Assembly (NCBI GenBank): GCA_018715165.1
Contig: DVMC01000066.1
Location: 1 to 64,000 of the forward strand
Source of the DNA: Limiplasma pullistercoris
Lineage (GTDB): Bacteria; Bacillota; Clostridia; Christensenellales; Aristaeellaceae
Direction of reading: 5' to 3'
DNA: 64,000 bases
Under the pieces are notes generated by a model. That model had not been told where the DNA came from and ran no database searches. It was given only the letters and a program-made list of their open reading frames with translations. Positions 22,418 to 30,296 of the stretch are shown piece by piece. The translations under genes and the position numbers were made by a program. Numbering within the stretch: position 1 is the first letter of the stretch; the number at the start of each line of letters is the position of its first letter.

Positions 22418-23056
22418 ATGCTCCGAAGGCTTCATCCGCGGCGTTCCCTGTGGCTGAACGCTGCGTTGGCCCTGATCTTCGCGGCGGCTTTTTTTCTGGT
22501 GTTGCTCTGGCCGCTTCGTTCTTTGGGCGCTGCTGTTGAATATACCCCGGAGGAACGCTCCCTGCTTGAAGCCCTCGAAAGCGGAGAGATCATCCGCCTG
22601 CATGTGCTGGCCGACGGCGACGATGCGGAGAGCCAGCGCGTCAAGCTGTGCGTGCGCGACGCGCTGATCGCCGCCTTCGGCGAAATGCTGCTGAACGCCT
22701 CCCATGCCGACGCGGACGCGGTATATGAAACGCTTTTGACCCATGTGGAGCAGATGGAGGAAGCGGCGCTTGCCTGCGCCCGCGAAAACGGCTTCCACGG
22801 TTCCGTGACCGCCGAAGCGGGGGTTCTGGACCTGCCGCCCAAAACCTACGGACAGGTAACGCTTCCACAGGGGAAATACCGCGCCCTGCGCGTGACGCTG
22901 GGCAGCGGCCAGGGGCAAAACTGGTGGTGCGTGCTGTTTCCCCAGCTGTGTCTGGCGGTATCCTCCGACGGTGTGGAGGCGAAGCCTGCCGCGGTGCCCG
23001 ACCTGACCTGGGACGCGGAGCGCATCTTCTCCCAATGGCTGATTTTTCCCCTCTGA
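22418..23056 (+). CDS. spoIIR: stage II sporulation protein R
   Basis: 212 residues. SpoIIR is made in the forespore and secreted to the intermembrane space, where it triggers SpoIIGA to process pro-sigma-E. The protein has an N-terminal signal or membrane helix (LALIFAAAFFLVLLWPLRSL), the conserved start EIIRLHVLADGDDAESQRVK, and the C-terminal signature LPQGKYRALRVTLGSGQGQN followed by WWCVLFPQLC. ATG 22418 has GGGAGG 6 nt upstream. It diverges from the membrane peptidase gene. Confidence 0.92.
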   Translation: MLRRLHPRRSLWLNAALALIFAAAFFLVLLWPLRSLGAAVEYTPEERSLLEALESGEIIRLHVLADGDDAESQRVKLCVRDALIAAFGEMLLNASHADADAVYETLLTHVEQMEEAALACARENGFHGSVTAEAGVLDLPPKTYGQVTLPQGKYRALRVTLGSGQGQNWWCVLFPQLCLAVSSDGVEAKPAAVPDLTWDAERIFSQWLIFPL

Positions 23057-23077
23057 CGCGCGCAGGCGCGCAAAATA

Positions 23078-23086
23078 TGCTATAAT
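23078..23086 (+). promoter_or_regulatory. extended -10 promoter for the YgiQ-family gene
   Basis: TGCTATAAT (extended -10; TATAAT at 23081-23086) with no recognisable -35, about 20 bp after the spoIIR stop. The transcript would start near 23093, just ahead of the RBS GGAGG at 23105-23109. Confidence 0.6.
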
Positions 23087-23118
23087 GGTCGCATCTCAAT
23101 CCATGGAGGTGCGCCGTG

Positions 23119-25104
23119 ATGCCAGGCCCGTTTTTGCCCGTCACGCCCGAAGAGGTTGCCCAACTGGGCTGGGACGCGCCCGATTTCGTCTATGCCGTGG
23201 GCGAGGCCTATGTGGATCATCCCTCCTTCGGGCATGCCATCATCGGCCGGGTGCTGGAGGCGGCGGGCTACCGCGTGGCCATGCTCTGCCTGCCGGAATA
23301 CCACAGCGCGGAGGCGTTCAAGCGCTTCGGCAGGCCAAAGCTCGGCTTTCTGGTCTCCTCCGGCGTGATCGACAGCATGGTCAATCACTACACCGTCGCG
23401 CGCAAGCGGCGAAATACGGACGTGTACGCCCCCGGCGGGCGTGCGGGCCTGCGTCCCGACCGCGCGGTCACGGTGTACTGCAACCGCATCCACGAGGCGT
23501 ATCCGGGCGTGCCGGTGCTTATCGGCGGGGTGGAGGCGTCGCTGCGCCGCTTTTCGCACTATGATTACTGGGACGACAAGGTGCGCCGCAGCGTACTGGT
23601 GGACAGCGCCGCCACGCTGCTGCTATACGGTATGGGGGAAAACACCATTCTGGACTGCTGCGACTGGGTGCGCCGCGGCATGCCCGCGTATGAGCTGCCC
23701 AAGCTGCGCGGCGTGTGCTACATGGCCAAGCAGCCCCCCAGGGATACGCTGCTCCTGCCCTCGCATGCCGAGGTCGCCGCGGACAAGCGCGCGTACTGCC
23801 AGGCCTTTCTGATGGAATATCAGGAGCAGGACCCCGTGCGTGGGCGCGCGCTGTGCCAGCAGCAGGACGCCCAGCGCTACCTGGTGCAGAACCCGCCTGC
23901 GCTGCCGCTTACGCGCCAGGAATTGGACCGCGTATACGACCTGCCCTTCACCCGGCTCGCCCACCCGATGTACGACGCGCTGGGCGGCGTGCCCGCGCTC
24001 CAGGAGGTGCGCTTCTCCATCAGCGCGGTGCGCGGCTGCTTCGGCTCTTGCAGTTTTTGCGCCCTCACCTTTCACCAGGGGCGCATCGTATCCTCCCGCA
24101 GCGAGGAATCGCTGTTGAAGGAAGCGCGCCTTCTGGCCTCTTTTCCCGATTTCAAGGGCTACATCCACGACGTGGGCGGCCCCACGGCCAATTTCCGCCA
24201 ACCCGCGTGCGACCGCCAGCTGCGCGAGGGCGCATGCAGGAACCGGCAATGCCTCTACCCCACCCCCTGCAAGCGCATGCGCGTCAGCCATGAAGAATTG
24301 ATTTCCCTGCTTCGCAAGATGCGCGCCATTCCGGGCGTGAAAAAGGTGTTCATCCGCTCCGGCATCCGATATGATTATCTCATGGCCGACAAAAGCGACG
24401 CCTTCCTGACCGAGCTGTGCCGCTACCACATCAGCGGCCAATTGAAGGTCGCGCCGGAGCATATCAGCCCGAACGTGCTCTCCCGCATGGGCAAGCCCCG
24501 CCGCGAGGTATACGAGGCCTTTGTGGACCGCTACAACGCTGTCAACCGTAAATACGGCCTGAACCAATACCTGGTGCCGTATCTGATGAGCAGCCATCCC
24601 GGCAGCACCCTGCGCGACGCGGTGGAGTTGGCGGAATATCTGCGCGACACGGGACATCAGCCGGAGCAGGTGCAGGATTTTTACCCCACGCCGGGCACGC
24701 TGAGCACCTGCATGTACTACACCGGGCTGGTCCCGCGCGACATGCAGCCCGTATATGTGCCCAAAAGCCCGCATGAAAAAGCCATGCAGCGCGCCCTGTT
24801 GCAGTACCGCAACCCGGCCAATCACGACCTGGTGCGCGAGGCGCTGCGGCTGTGCGGCAGGGATGATCTGATCGGCTTCGGCCCGCATGCGCTGGTTCCG
24901 CCGCGCACGATCCGCGCATCGGCAGACGGGCGTTCCCGCCAAAAGGCTGCCCATGAGGAGAAAGGCGTTCGAACGCAAAGAAGCGTCTCCGCCCGGTCAA
25001 ACGTTCCCACAGCTCGCCGTGCGGAGCGGACAGGCCGCCAGACGGACCGCGCCGTATCCCGGCGTGACAGCCGCGCCAGTCGCAGAGGAGGCGGGCGCTC
25101 ATGA
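23119..25104 (+). CDS. YgiQ family radical SAM protein
   Basis: 661 residues, UPF0313/YgiQ family, reaction unknown. It has an N-terminal B12-binding-like region (about 1-200) and the radical SAM cluster motif CFGSCSFC (about 312-319). Further blocks are GGPTANFR, CKRMRVSHEELISLLRKMR, KKVFIRSGIRYDYLM, LKVAPEHISPNVLSRMGKP, LNQYLVPYLMSSHPGSTL and FYPTPGTLSTCMYYTG, all typical. The last about 65 residues are basic, low-complexity and probably disordered. ATG 23119 or GTG 23116; both fit GGAGG. Its stop overlaps the next ATG (ATGA). Confidence 0.92.
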   Translation: MPGPFLPVTPEEVAQLGWDAPDFVYAVGEAYVDHPSFGHAIIGRVLEAAGYRVAMLCLPEYHSAEAFKRFGRPKLGFLVSSGVIDSMVNHYTVARKRRNTDVYAPGGRAGLRPDRAVTVYCNRIHEAYPGVPVLIGGVEASLRRFSHYDYWDDKVRRSVLVDSAATLLLYGMGENTILDCCDWVRRGMPAYELPKLRGVCYMAKQPPRDTLLLPSHAEVAADKRAYCQAFLMEYQEQDPVRGRALCQQQDAQRYLVQNPPALPLTRQELDRVYDLPFTRLAHPMYDALGGVPALQEVRFSISAVRGCFGSCSFCALTFHQGRIVSSRSEESLLKEARLLASFPDFKGYIHDVGGPTANFRQPACDRQLREGACRNRQCLYPTPCKRMRVSHEELISLLRKMRAIPGVKKVFIRSGIRYDYLMADKSDAFLTELCRYHISGQLKVAPEHISPNVLSRMGKPRREVYEAFVDRYNAVNRKYGLNQYLVPYLMSSHPGSTLRDAVELAEYLRDTGHQPEQVQDFYPTPGTLSTCMYYTGLVPRDMQPVYVPKSPHEKAMQRALLQYRNPANHDLVREALRLCGRDDLIGFGPHALVPPRTIRASADGRSRQKAAHEEKGVRTQRSVSARSNVPTARRAERTGRQTDRAVSRRDSRASRRGGGRS

Positions 25105-25466
25105 ATCTGGACGCCTACTGGCGCGCCGTTCTGGCGCAGGATGCGGACGGTATGCGCGCCTTTCTTGCACCGGACGCCGTCATTTGCTGGCCCAATACGG
25201 GCGAGCGCTTTTCCGCGGAGACATTTATCCGGGTCAACTGCGCCTATCCCGGGGCGTGGAAGGGCGGGCTGGAGCGCGTGGAGTATGCCGGGGACGTAGC
25301 CGTCTGTGTGGTCCGGGTCCAATCGGCGGATGACGCCAGCTCCCTGCATGCGGTTTCCTTTCTGCGCCTTGACGGAGAGAGGATCGCGCGCATCGACGAA
25401 TACTGGAGCGACGACGGCCCCGTGCCGTCGTGGCGGCAAAAGCTGCTGGGGAGCTCAGAAACATGA
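25101..25466 (+). CDS. SnoaL-like / NTF2-fold protein
   Basis: 121 residues. The pattern MNLDAYWRAVLAQDADGMRA, FLAPDAVICWPNTGERFSAE and the C-terminal RLDGERIARIDEYWSDDGPV is that of SnoaL-like polyketide-cyclase/NTF2 domains, small cone-shaped proteins with ligand-binding or enzymatic roles. It is translationally coupled to the radical SAM gene by an ATGA overlap. The link may be regulatory convenience rather than function. Followed by a strong terminator. Confidence 0.75.
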   Translation: MNLDAYWRAVLAQDADGMRAFLAPDAVICWPNTGERFSAETFIRVNCAYPGAWKGGLERVEYAGDVAVCVVRVQSADDASSLHAVSFLRLDGERIARIDEYWSDDGPVPSWRQKLLGSSET

Positions 25467-25492
25467 AGTCAATGAAAAAGTGAATTTGAAAA

Positions 25493-25518
25493 GCGCGGAC
25501 CGCATGTGCGGTCCGCGC
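25493..25518. terminator. bidirectional terminator between convergent genes
   Basis: A perfect 12-bp palindromic stem (GCGCGGACCGCA / TGCGGTCCGCGC) with a 2-nt centre. Rightward it is followed by a T-rich tract (CAGTCTTTGTTTG); leftward by TTTTCAAATTCACTTTTT. It separates the SnoaL-like gene from the convergent secreted-protein gene. Confidence 0.75.
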
Positions 25519-25531
25519 CAGTCTTTGTTTG

Positions 25532-26281
25532 TTAGAGCTCCTTGACGGCGCTGAGCAGCTCCGCCGGAGCGAAGGGAAAGTGCAGAATGCCGGCAATCTC
25601 GCCCGCGATTTCCCCGGACTGAATAAAGAACACCACGTTTCCGTCCCCATCCAGATAAAAGTCCGATTCGGGGCTGAACGCGCCGGTCAACTGCTCCTTC
25701 GTCAGCCCATCCAGATAGTCGCCGTCGGCGTTCTGGCTGTCGCGCTCCACGATGCGCCAGATCAGCTCATAGGCCAGCTGTTCGGCCACGCTCTGTCCAT
25801 CGCTGAGCTCGTCCCCCTCCTCCTCCAGCCCCAGCACCTGCGAAAGGCTCACGGGTTGGCCGGCATAGAGACCGTCACGCGCGAATGTATCGGCGGAAAT
25901 GCTCACATTCTCCCCGCCTCCTCCCAGTGTGGTGGAGGTGAGAACCACGCTCACGTACCGGCTGGAATCATGCGTCACCTCAAAGTCGATGGATGCGTCC
26001 AGCGGCTCCGTCAGGTTCTGCATATCCTGCGCCATGGCCTGATAATAGGCGTTGATGGCCTTGTCGGCGTCCGTCCAGGCGTCAAACTGGGGATACCGGT
26101 AGCGAAGGGTAGCGCTTTCCATCACGCCATCCGCCTGCCAGACGTGTTCGCCGGTCAGGGCGTCCGCCAGGGGCAGCACATCGGCGGGCGTGGGGGCCTG
26201 CGTACCGGCCTCCATGGCAAGCGCGGCCGCGCACGCCAGCGTAAGGAACAGCGTCAGGCACAGCGCAGCCGCTCTTTTCAT
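25532..26281 (-). CDS. secreted DUF3298/RsiV-like protein
   Basis: 249 residues. A signal peptide (KRAAALCLTLFLTLACAAAL) is followed by a DUF4163/DUF3298-type fold: an N-terminal beta region (LRYRYPQFDAWTDADKAINA) and a C-terminal domain (PESDFYLDGDGNVVFFIQSG, then ILHFPFAPAELLSAVKEL) as in RsiV and PdaC N-domains. Family members bind lysozyme or accompany peptidoglycan deacetylases, but no catalytic domain is attached here. RBS AAAGGAG precedes the ATG. Lies 18 nt after the next secreted-protein gene. Confidence 0.75.
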   Translation of the reverse strand: MKRAAALCLTLFLTLACAAALAMEAGTQAPTPADVLPLADALTGEHVWQADGVMESATLRYRYPQFDAWTDADKAINAYYQAMAQDMQNLTEPLDASIDFEVTHDSSRYVSVVLTSTTLGGGGENVSISADTFARDGLYAGQPVSLSQVLGLEEEGDELSDGQSVAEQLAYELIWRIVERDSQNADGDYLDGLTKEQLTGAFSPESDFYLDGDGNVVFFIQSGEIAGEIAGILHFPFAPAELLSAVKEL

Positions 26282-26299
26282 GGTAAAACGCTCCTTTGC

Positions 26300-27346
26300 T
26301 TAGCCCTGGTACAGCTCGTTGGCCACAAAGCTGTTTTCCAGATACGAGGTGTACATGCTGTACTGGTTCATCAGCGAGGTCAGGAAGCGCAGCTGCGCCT
26401 GGTAGATGTAGCGGTCGGTCACGATGTAGACCTCAAAGACGTAGTAGCCGTCCTCGGTGGTGTAGGCCACGGTGCCGTACTGGGATTCCTCGTTGATGGT
26501 CGAACTGCTACCCGTGATGCCGTTGGCGATGATGCCCACGTAATCGGTCAGGTTGGCGCCGTTGGTGTTGTCGATGCGCTTGGCCATGAAGCTGGCGCTG
26601 CCATCGGGCAGCTCGGCGGATACGCCGTCATCGCTCTCCACCAGCAGATCGTCGGTGAACACAGCGGGGTAGAGCAGCGTGAAGCCCAGATGGCTCTCGT
26701 ACTCCACGGCGATCTGATCGAAGTAGCCCTGCATGGCATCCTCCAGGGACAGGTCGGTGCCCACGGAGTAACCCATCAGGCGGAAGCCGTTGAGCGCGGT
26801 GGAATCGCTCTGGAAGGTGAATACCGCGCGCTCCAGCCACTGGATGTTGCTGTAGTCAGCTTCGGTCATCTCGCGCATGGGCTTGTCCGCCAGGTAGATC
26901 TCGCCGATGATCTGCACGGTGGTGTTGTCGGCGCCGGGATTCACCGTGACGGGATGGAAGCCGATGAAGCCGTTGACGTCGTCGGTCATCACCACGGGCT
27001 CCAGCTGGGGCAGCTGCGCGGCAAAGATCTTGCCCAGCAGCTCGGCCTGGGCGTTGGTATCGTTGATCATGTCAGCGGTGACGCCCACCTCCGCGCCATA
27101 GGTCTGGCCCACCTTGAAGAACGCGTCGGTAAAGGAAACGGTCAGCACCCCATCCGCTCCGGGAACGGATTCGGGCGCGTTGGGAGAGTATTGCGAGGCC
27201 GCGCATACCAGGTCCATCAGAGGGGTCAGGGCCTCAAAGTCCGCCATGTCCTGGGTTCCTTCGGCCAGGGCGCCAGCGCCCGCCGTCAGCGCAAGGCACA
27301 GGGCAGCAACCAGGGAGATCACCTTCCGTACGGTGCGATTGATCAT
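26300..27346 (-). CDS. secreted protein of unknown function
   Basis: 348 residues. A signal peptide (RKVISLVAALCLALTAGAGA, cleaved near ALAEG) is followed by an acidic, tyrosine-rich soluble region without a recognised domain. ATG 27346 (MINRTVRK) has GGAGGAGGATGACAAC upstream. Its C-terminus (YIYQAQLRFLTSLMNQYSMY) is hydrophobic and aromatic. It shares an operon with the RsiV-like gene downstream, so both may act at the envelope. Confidence 0.6.
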   Translation of the reverse strand: MINRTVRKVISLVAALCLALTAGAGALAEGTQDMADFEALTPLMDLVCAASQYSPNAPESVPGADGVLTVSFTDAFFKVGQTYGAEVGVTADMINDTNAQAELLGKIFAAQLPQLEPVVMTDDVNGFIGFHPVTVNPGADNTTVQIIGEIYLADKPMREMTEADYSNIQWLERAVFTFQSDSTALNGFRLMGYSVGTDLSLEDAMQGYFDQIAVEYESHLGFTLLYPAVFTDDLLVESDDGVSAELPDGSASFMAKRIDNTNGANLTDYVGIIANGITGSSSTINEESQYGTVAYTTEDGYYVFEVYIVTDRYIYQAQLRFLTSLMNQYSMYTSYLENSFVANELYQG

Positions 27347-27427
27347 GTTGTCATCCTCCTCCATGTGATGCAAATCGGCTTTGTTCGCCGGTTCGGTACG
27401 CTCATATAACGCGTCGGCATGGATGTT

Positions 27428-28282
27428 TCATCCACGTTTCGCAATATATTCCGCGGCGCTGATGGCGGCGATGTTGCCCTCGCCTACAGCCTTGGGCACC
27501 TGCAGGGGCTTGCCGGTGCAGTCGCCCGCCGCAAAAACGCCTGGAATATTGGTTCGCATCCCCCGGTCCACGGGGATGTAGCTGCCCTCGGTCCGAAGGT
27601 CCGCCAGCAGCATGGACAGCGGCATCGCCGCCCGGAAAATAAAAATGCCGTCGTAGCGCCGTTCGCCCTTGTCGGTGTGCAGCACCAGCGCCTCGCCGTC
27701 CCGCGAGATGGCGCGCGGCTTTTCCTCCACGGGGAGAATGCGCGCATCCAGCCCGGCGGTATCGTGCGCCTTCAGCCGGTAGTAATCCAGCTCCGCCGCC
27801 AGCCCGGCCAGAAAGGCGCTTTCCTCCACGCCCTGCGCCGATCCGCTCAGCACCGCGATACGCCTGCCGCGGTAGAACATGCCGTCGCACGTGGCGCAGT
27901 AGCTGACCCCCTGCCCCAGCTGCTCCTCCTCGCCCGGCAGAAGCGCGGGGCGTGCGGCTCCCATGGCCAGCAGCACCGTTTTGGCTTCCATCACGTCGTT
28001 TTCCACCAGCAGCATAAAGCCGTTTTCCGTGGGCATGATCTGCCGCACCAGCCCAGCCCGCTCCTGCGCGCCAAGCTCGAGGGCCTGGCTGCGGAAGCTC
28101 TCCAGCATTTGCTCGCCGGAGGCATGCGGCATGCCGGGGTAGTTGTCGATGCGCTCCGCCGCGCGCAGCAGTCCCGCGTCGCCTGCGGGCGCGATCACCG
28201 TCGCCGAAAGGCCGCGCATGCGCGCCGTCATGGCGCAGGACCATCCTGCCGGACCTTTTCCCACGATTGCGATGTCCGTCAT
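27428..28282 (-). CDS. thioredoxin-reductase-like flavoprotein
   Basis: 284 residues. FAD-binding motif IVGKGPAGWSCAM at the N-terminus, redox pair CATC (in GVSYCATCDGMFYRG, about 130) and the C-terminal FAD motif GVFAAGDCTGKPLQVP. The NADPH half is degenerate: the usual GxGxxA is GSAQGV, and the HRRxxxR arginines are missing (YYRLKAHDT instead). This matches clostridial ferredoxin- or flavin-dependent thioredoxin reductases rather than the standard NADPH TrxB. ATG 28282 has GGGAGG upstream. No thioredoxin gene is adjacent. Confidence 0.85.
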   Translation of the reverse strand: MTDIAIVGKGPAGWSCAMTARMRGLSATVIAPAGDAGLLRAAERIDNYPGMPHASGEQMLESFRSQALELGAQERAGLVRQIMPTENGFMLLVENDVMEAKTVLLAMGAARPALLPGEEEQLGQGVSYCATCDGMFYRGRRIAVLSGSAQGVEESAFLAGLAAELDYYRLKAHDTAGLDARILPVEEKPRAISRDGEALVLHTDKGERRYDGIFIFRAAMPLSMLLADLRTEGSYIPVDRGMRTNIPGVFAAGDCTGKPLQVPKAVGEGNIAAISAAEYIAKRG

Positions 28283-28328
28283 TTCAACCTCCCGTGGCGT
28301 GGAACATACCGATACCACACCTTGATAA

Positions 28329-28357
28329 AGTATATCAAAATCATTACTAAAATACAA
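28329..28357 (-). promoter_or_regulatory. sigma-A promoter of the thioredoxin-reductase-like gene
   Basis: Leftward TTGTAT (28357-28352), 17-bp spacer, TATACT (28334-28329). This gives a leader of about 40 nt before the ATG at 28282. The block is markedly AT-rich. Confidence 0.75.
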
Positions 28358-28411
28358 GGCTTTTCAAGCGATTATAACAAATGTGTTACAAAATTCTATT
28401 CCTCCTATAAA

Positions 28412-28446
28412 ACAACCGGCCGCCCCCTGCGCAGGGACGGCCGGCC
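28412..28446 (-). terminator. terminator of the Ig-like secreted protein gene
   Basis: Leftward hairpin of GGCCGGCCGTCCCTGC against GCAGGGGGCGGCCGG (imperfect, about 13 paired bases), followed by TTGTTTTAT. It closes the gene ending at 28465. Confidence 0.65.
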
Positions 28447-28464
28447 TTCTATGCGTCATTTTCC

Positions 28465-29991
28465 TTATTCCAGCGAGCTGAACAGCAGCAGCTCAAAGCA
28501 GGGATAGCTTTCGGAATCCTCTTCCTCGCCTTCCACGCCTGTGCTCAACGACATGCCCGCACAGGTGCCGTACATCATCACCCGTTCATCCACCTGGAAA
28601 TTGGGCCTTTCGTCGGTGGTGACAAGGATGATGTTGCTGTATTCGCCGCTCTTGCGGTTAAGCGCCATGCGGACGACATACATATCCCCGCTTTCGCCGA
28701 TGTCCACGATGTAGGCCTTGTAATCCATGATGCGGCCCTCGTAGCCCTCCATCTTGTCGATCAGCTGACTGTAGGAAGGCGAGATGGCCTGCTTGTTAAG
28801 ATAGTCCATCATGTCCTCGTCCGTCCATACGCGGTTGAAGGAGAAGGTGAACCGCCGATCCGCCAGTTCCTTTTTGCTGAACACCAGCACCGCCTCGTAG
28901 CTGCCCTCTTCCTCCACGTCCAGGGTGACGGTGAACTTGCCGGCGCTGGTGACCTTCTTGCTCGCCACATCCTCTCCGTTCAGGAACACCTGGATGGAGG
29001 CGCTGGGCTCGGCGGTTCCGGCGATCTCCACCTCGTCCTCCGTCACGGTATCGCCGGGCTTGGAGGTGAAGTTGACGGTGAGCAGCGTGCGCTGGTAGGT
29101 AACCGGATAGGCGAGCTCCGCCACCTCCTCGCCCTGGTATTCGCCGGTGATGGTGATGAGGAACACGCCCTCCCTGGGCAGGCTGATGGGCAGCGCGAAT
29201 TTTTCATTTTTTCCCACCGTGACCTCCGTCACAATGGGCTCGGGATAGCTCAATCCCATCACCACGGCGGTCAGGCTCACGCCCTCGGCCGCAGTGCCCT
29301 CGATTTCAAATTCCTGATCGTTGGTTTCGGTGGGAGGTTCATCCGAAATGAGGATGCGGGCGCTGGCCTTGGGCGGGAGGGGCAGCACCTCCACAAAGGT
29401 AAAGGTCTCCCAGATTTTGTTGAGGTTGGTATTGTCCTTCTCGGTGGTGGAACGGCCATAGATCTGCATGTCAAAGTCGATCTCGTAGCCGTTGCGGATG
29501 GTGCGGCGCATAAAGCCGCGATAAAGGATTTCGCCGTTGTCGCGCCGGGTGTAGCGCAGCACCAGGAAGCGGCCGTTATCGGTGTTTTTCCATTCGGAGG
29601 TGGTAAACTCGTACCCCTCGTATTCGTTCTTGGGATAGTGGCTGGTGCGGTAGACGCCGCGCACGTCGCTGGTCTGCTCGTTGACATCGAAGATGGAGGC
29701 GGACTGCTCGTTCTGCACGGCACGCAGCTCAAAGCATGCGTCTCCCTCCTCCGTCCAGGCCTGCAAAAGCACGCCGCGGGCCAGAAAATCATTGGACGCT
29801 ATTTCCATGGAGGAGCCGCGCGCCTCCAGCCAGTCGGCATAATCCGCCAGGTTGTCCGGCGTGAGCACGATGTAGCCCTCCGGCATTTCCATGGTGGCGT
29901 AAAGCTGGTCAAACACATAGGTTTCCGCCAGAGCGGGCGCGCATGCCAGCAGCAGCAAAAGCAACAAAAGACACGGAATTGCTTTGCGCAT
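28465..29991 (-). CDS. large secreted protein with Ig-like repeats
   Basis: 508 residues. The signal peptide (KAIPCLLLLLLLLACAPALA) is followed by an N-terminal alpha/beta domain (about 20-200) and two bacterial Ig-like modules (about 220-310, with EFEIEGTAAEGVSLTAVVMG; 315-400, with EVEIAGTAEPSASIQVFLNG). The C-terminal domain (about 400-500) ends in NFQVDERVMMYGTCAGMSLS. No catalytic signature. ATG 29991 is chosen, with the signal peptide directly after. A role at the cell surface is likely; the substrate is unknown. Confidence 0.65.
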   Translation of the reverse strand: MRKAIPCLLLLLLLLACAPALAETYVFDQLYATMEMPEGYIVLTPDNLADYADWLEARGSSMEIASNDFLARGVLLQAWTEEGDACFELRAVQNEQSASIFDVNEQTSDVRGVYRTSHYPKNEYEGYEFTTSEWKNTDNGRFLVLRYTRRDNGEILYRGFMRRTIRNGYEIDFDMQIYGRSTTEKDNTNLNKIWETFTFVEVLPLPPKASARILISDEPPTETNDQEFEIEGTAAEGVSLTAVVMGLSYPEPIVTEVTVGKNEKFALPISLPREGVFLITITGEYQGEEVAELAYPVTYQRTLLTVNFTSKPGDTVTEDEVEIAGTAEPSASIQVFLNGEDVASKKVTSAGKFTVTLDVEEEGSYEAVLVFSKKELADRRFTFSFNRVWTDEDMMDYLNKQAISPSYSQLIDKMEGYEGRIMDYKAYIVDIGESGDMYVVRMALNRKSGEYSNIILVTTDERPNFQVDERVMMYGTCAGMSLSTGVEGEEEDSESYPCFELLLFSSLE

Positions 29992-30165
29992 GATGTCACA
30001 TCCTTCTTCAATCCTTTTGCGGCGCATGGCGGGCCGGGAAAGCCCGGCGCAGTGTCACAGGCAAACCGTATGTTTTATTGTAACATAAAGCGCCCATGCA
30101 GGCAACCGACCGCAGGGGACATTTTACATTTTGACCCGCCGCGTTGTATTTCCTTTGTACCGGGC

Positions 30166-30194
30166 TTGCCATGGGAATAACGGACCGGTATAAT
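30166..30194 (+). promoter_or_regulatory. sigma-A promoter upstream of gltBD
   Basis: TTGCCA (30166-30171), 17-bp spacer, TATAAT (30189-30194). The expected start of RNA is about 30201, only 2 nt before a strong terminator hairpin. Confidence 0.8.
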
Positions 30195-30202
30195 GGGCAT
30201 GT

Positions 30203-30240
30203 GCTCAAAGACGAGTTTCGTCTTTGAGCGCGTTTTTTTT
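30203..30240 (+). terminator. leader terminator/attenuator ahead of gltB
   Basis: Perfect 12-bp stem (GCTCAAAGACGA / TCGTCTTTGAGC) with a GTT loop at 30203-30229, followed by eight Ts (30233-30240). It lies between the promoter and the gltB start. The nearest rightward gene upstream ends at 25466, so it does not serve an upstream gene. A second hairpin (CGCCGGAG / CTCCGGCG, 30250-30274) follows before the RBS AGGAGG. Confidence 0.75.
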
Positions 30241-30296
30241 AGTATTTTTCGCCGGAGCGCCGCCGCCTCCGGCGTCGGAACAGGAGGACTGACGAT

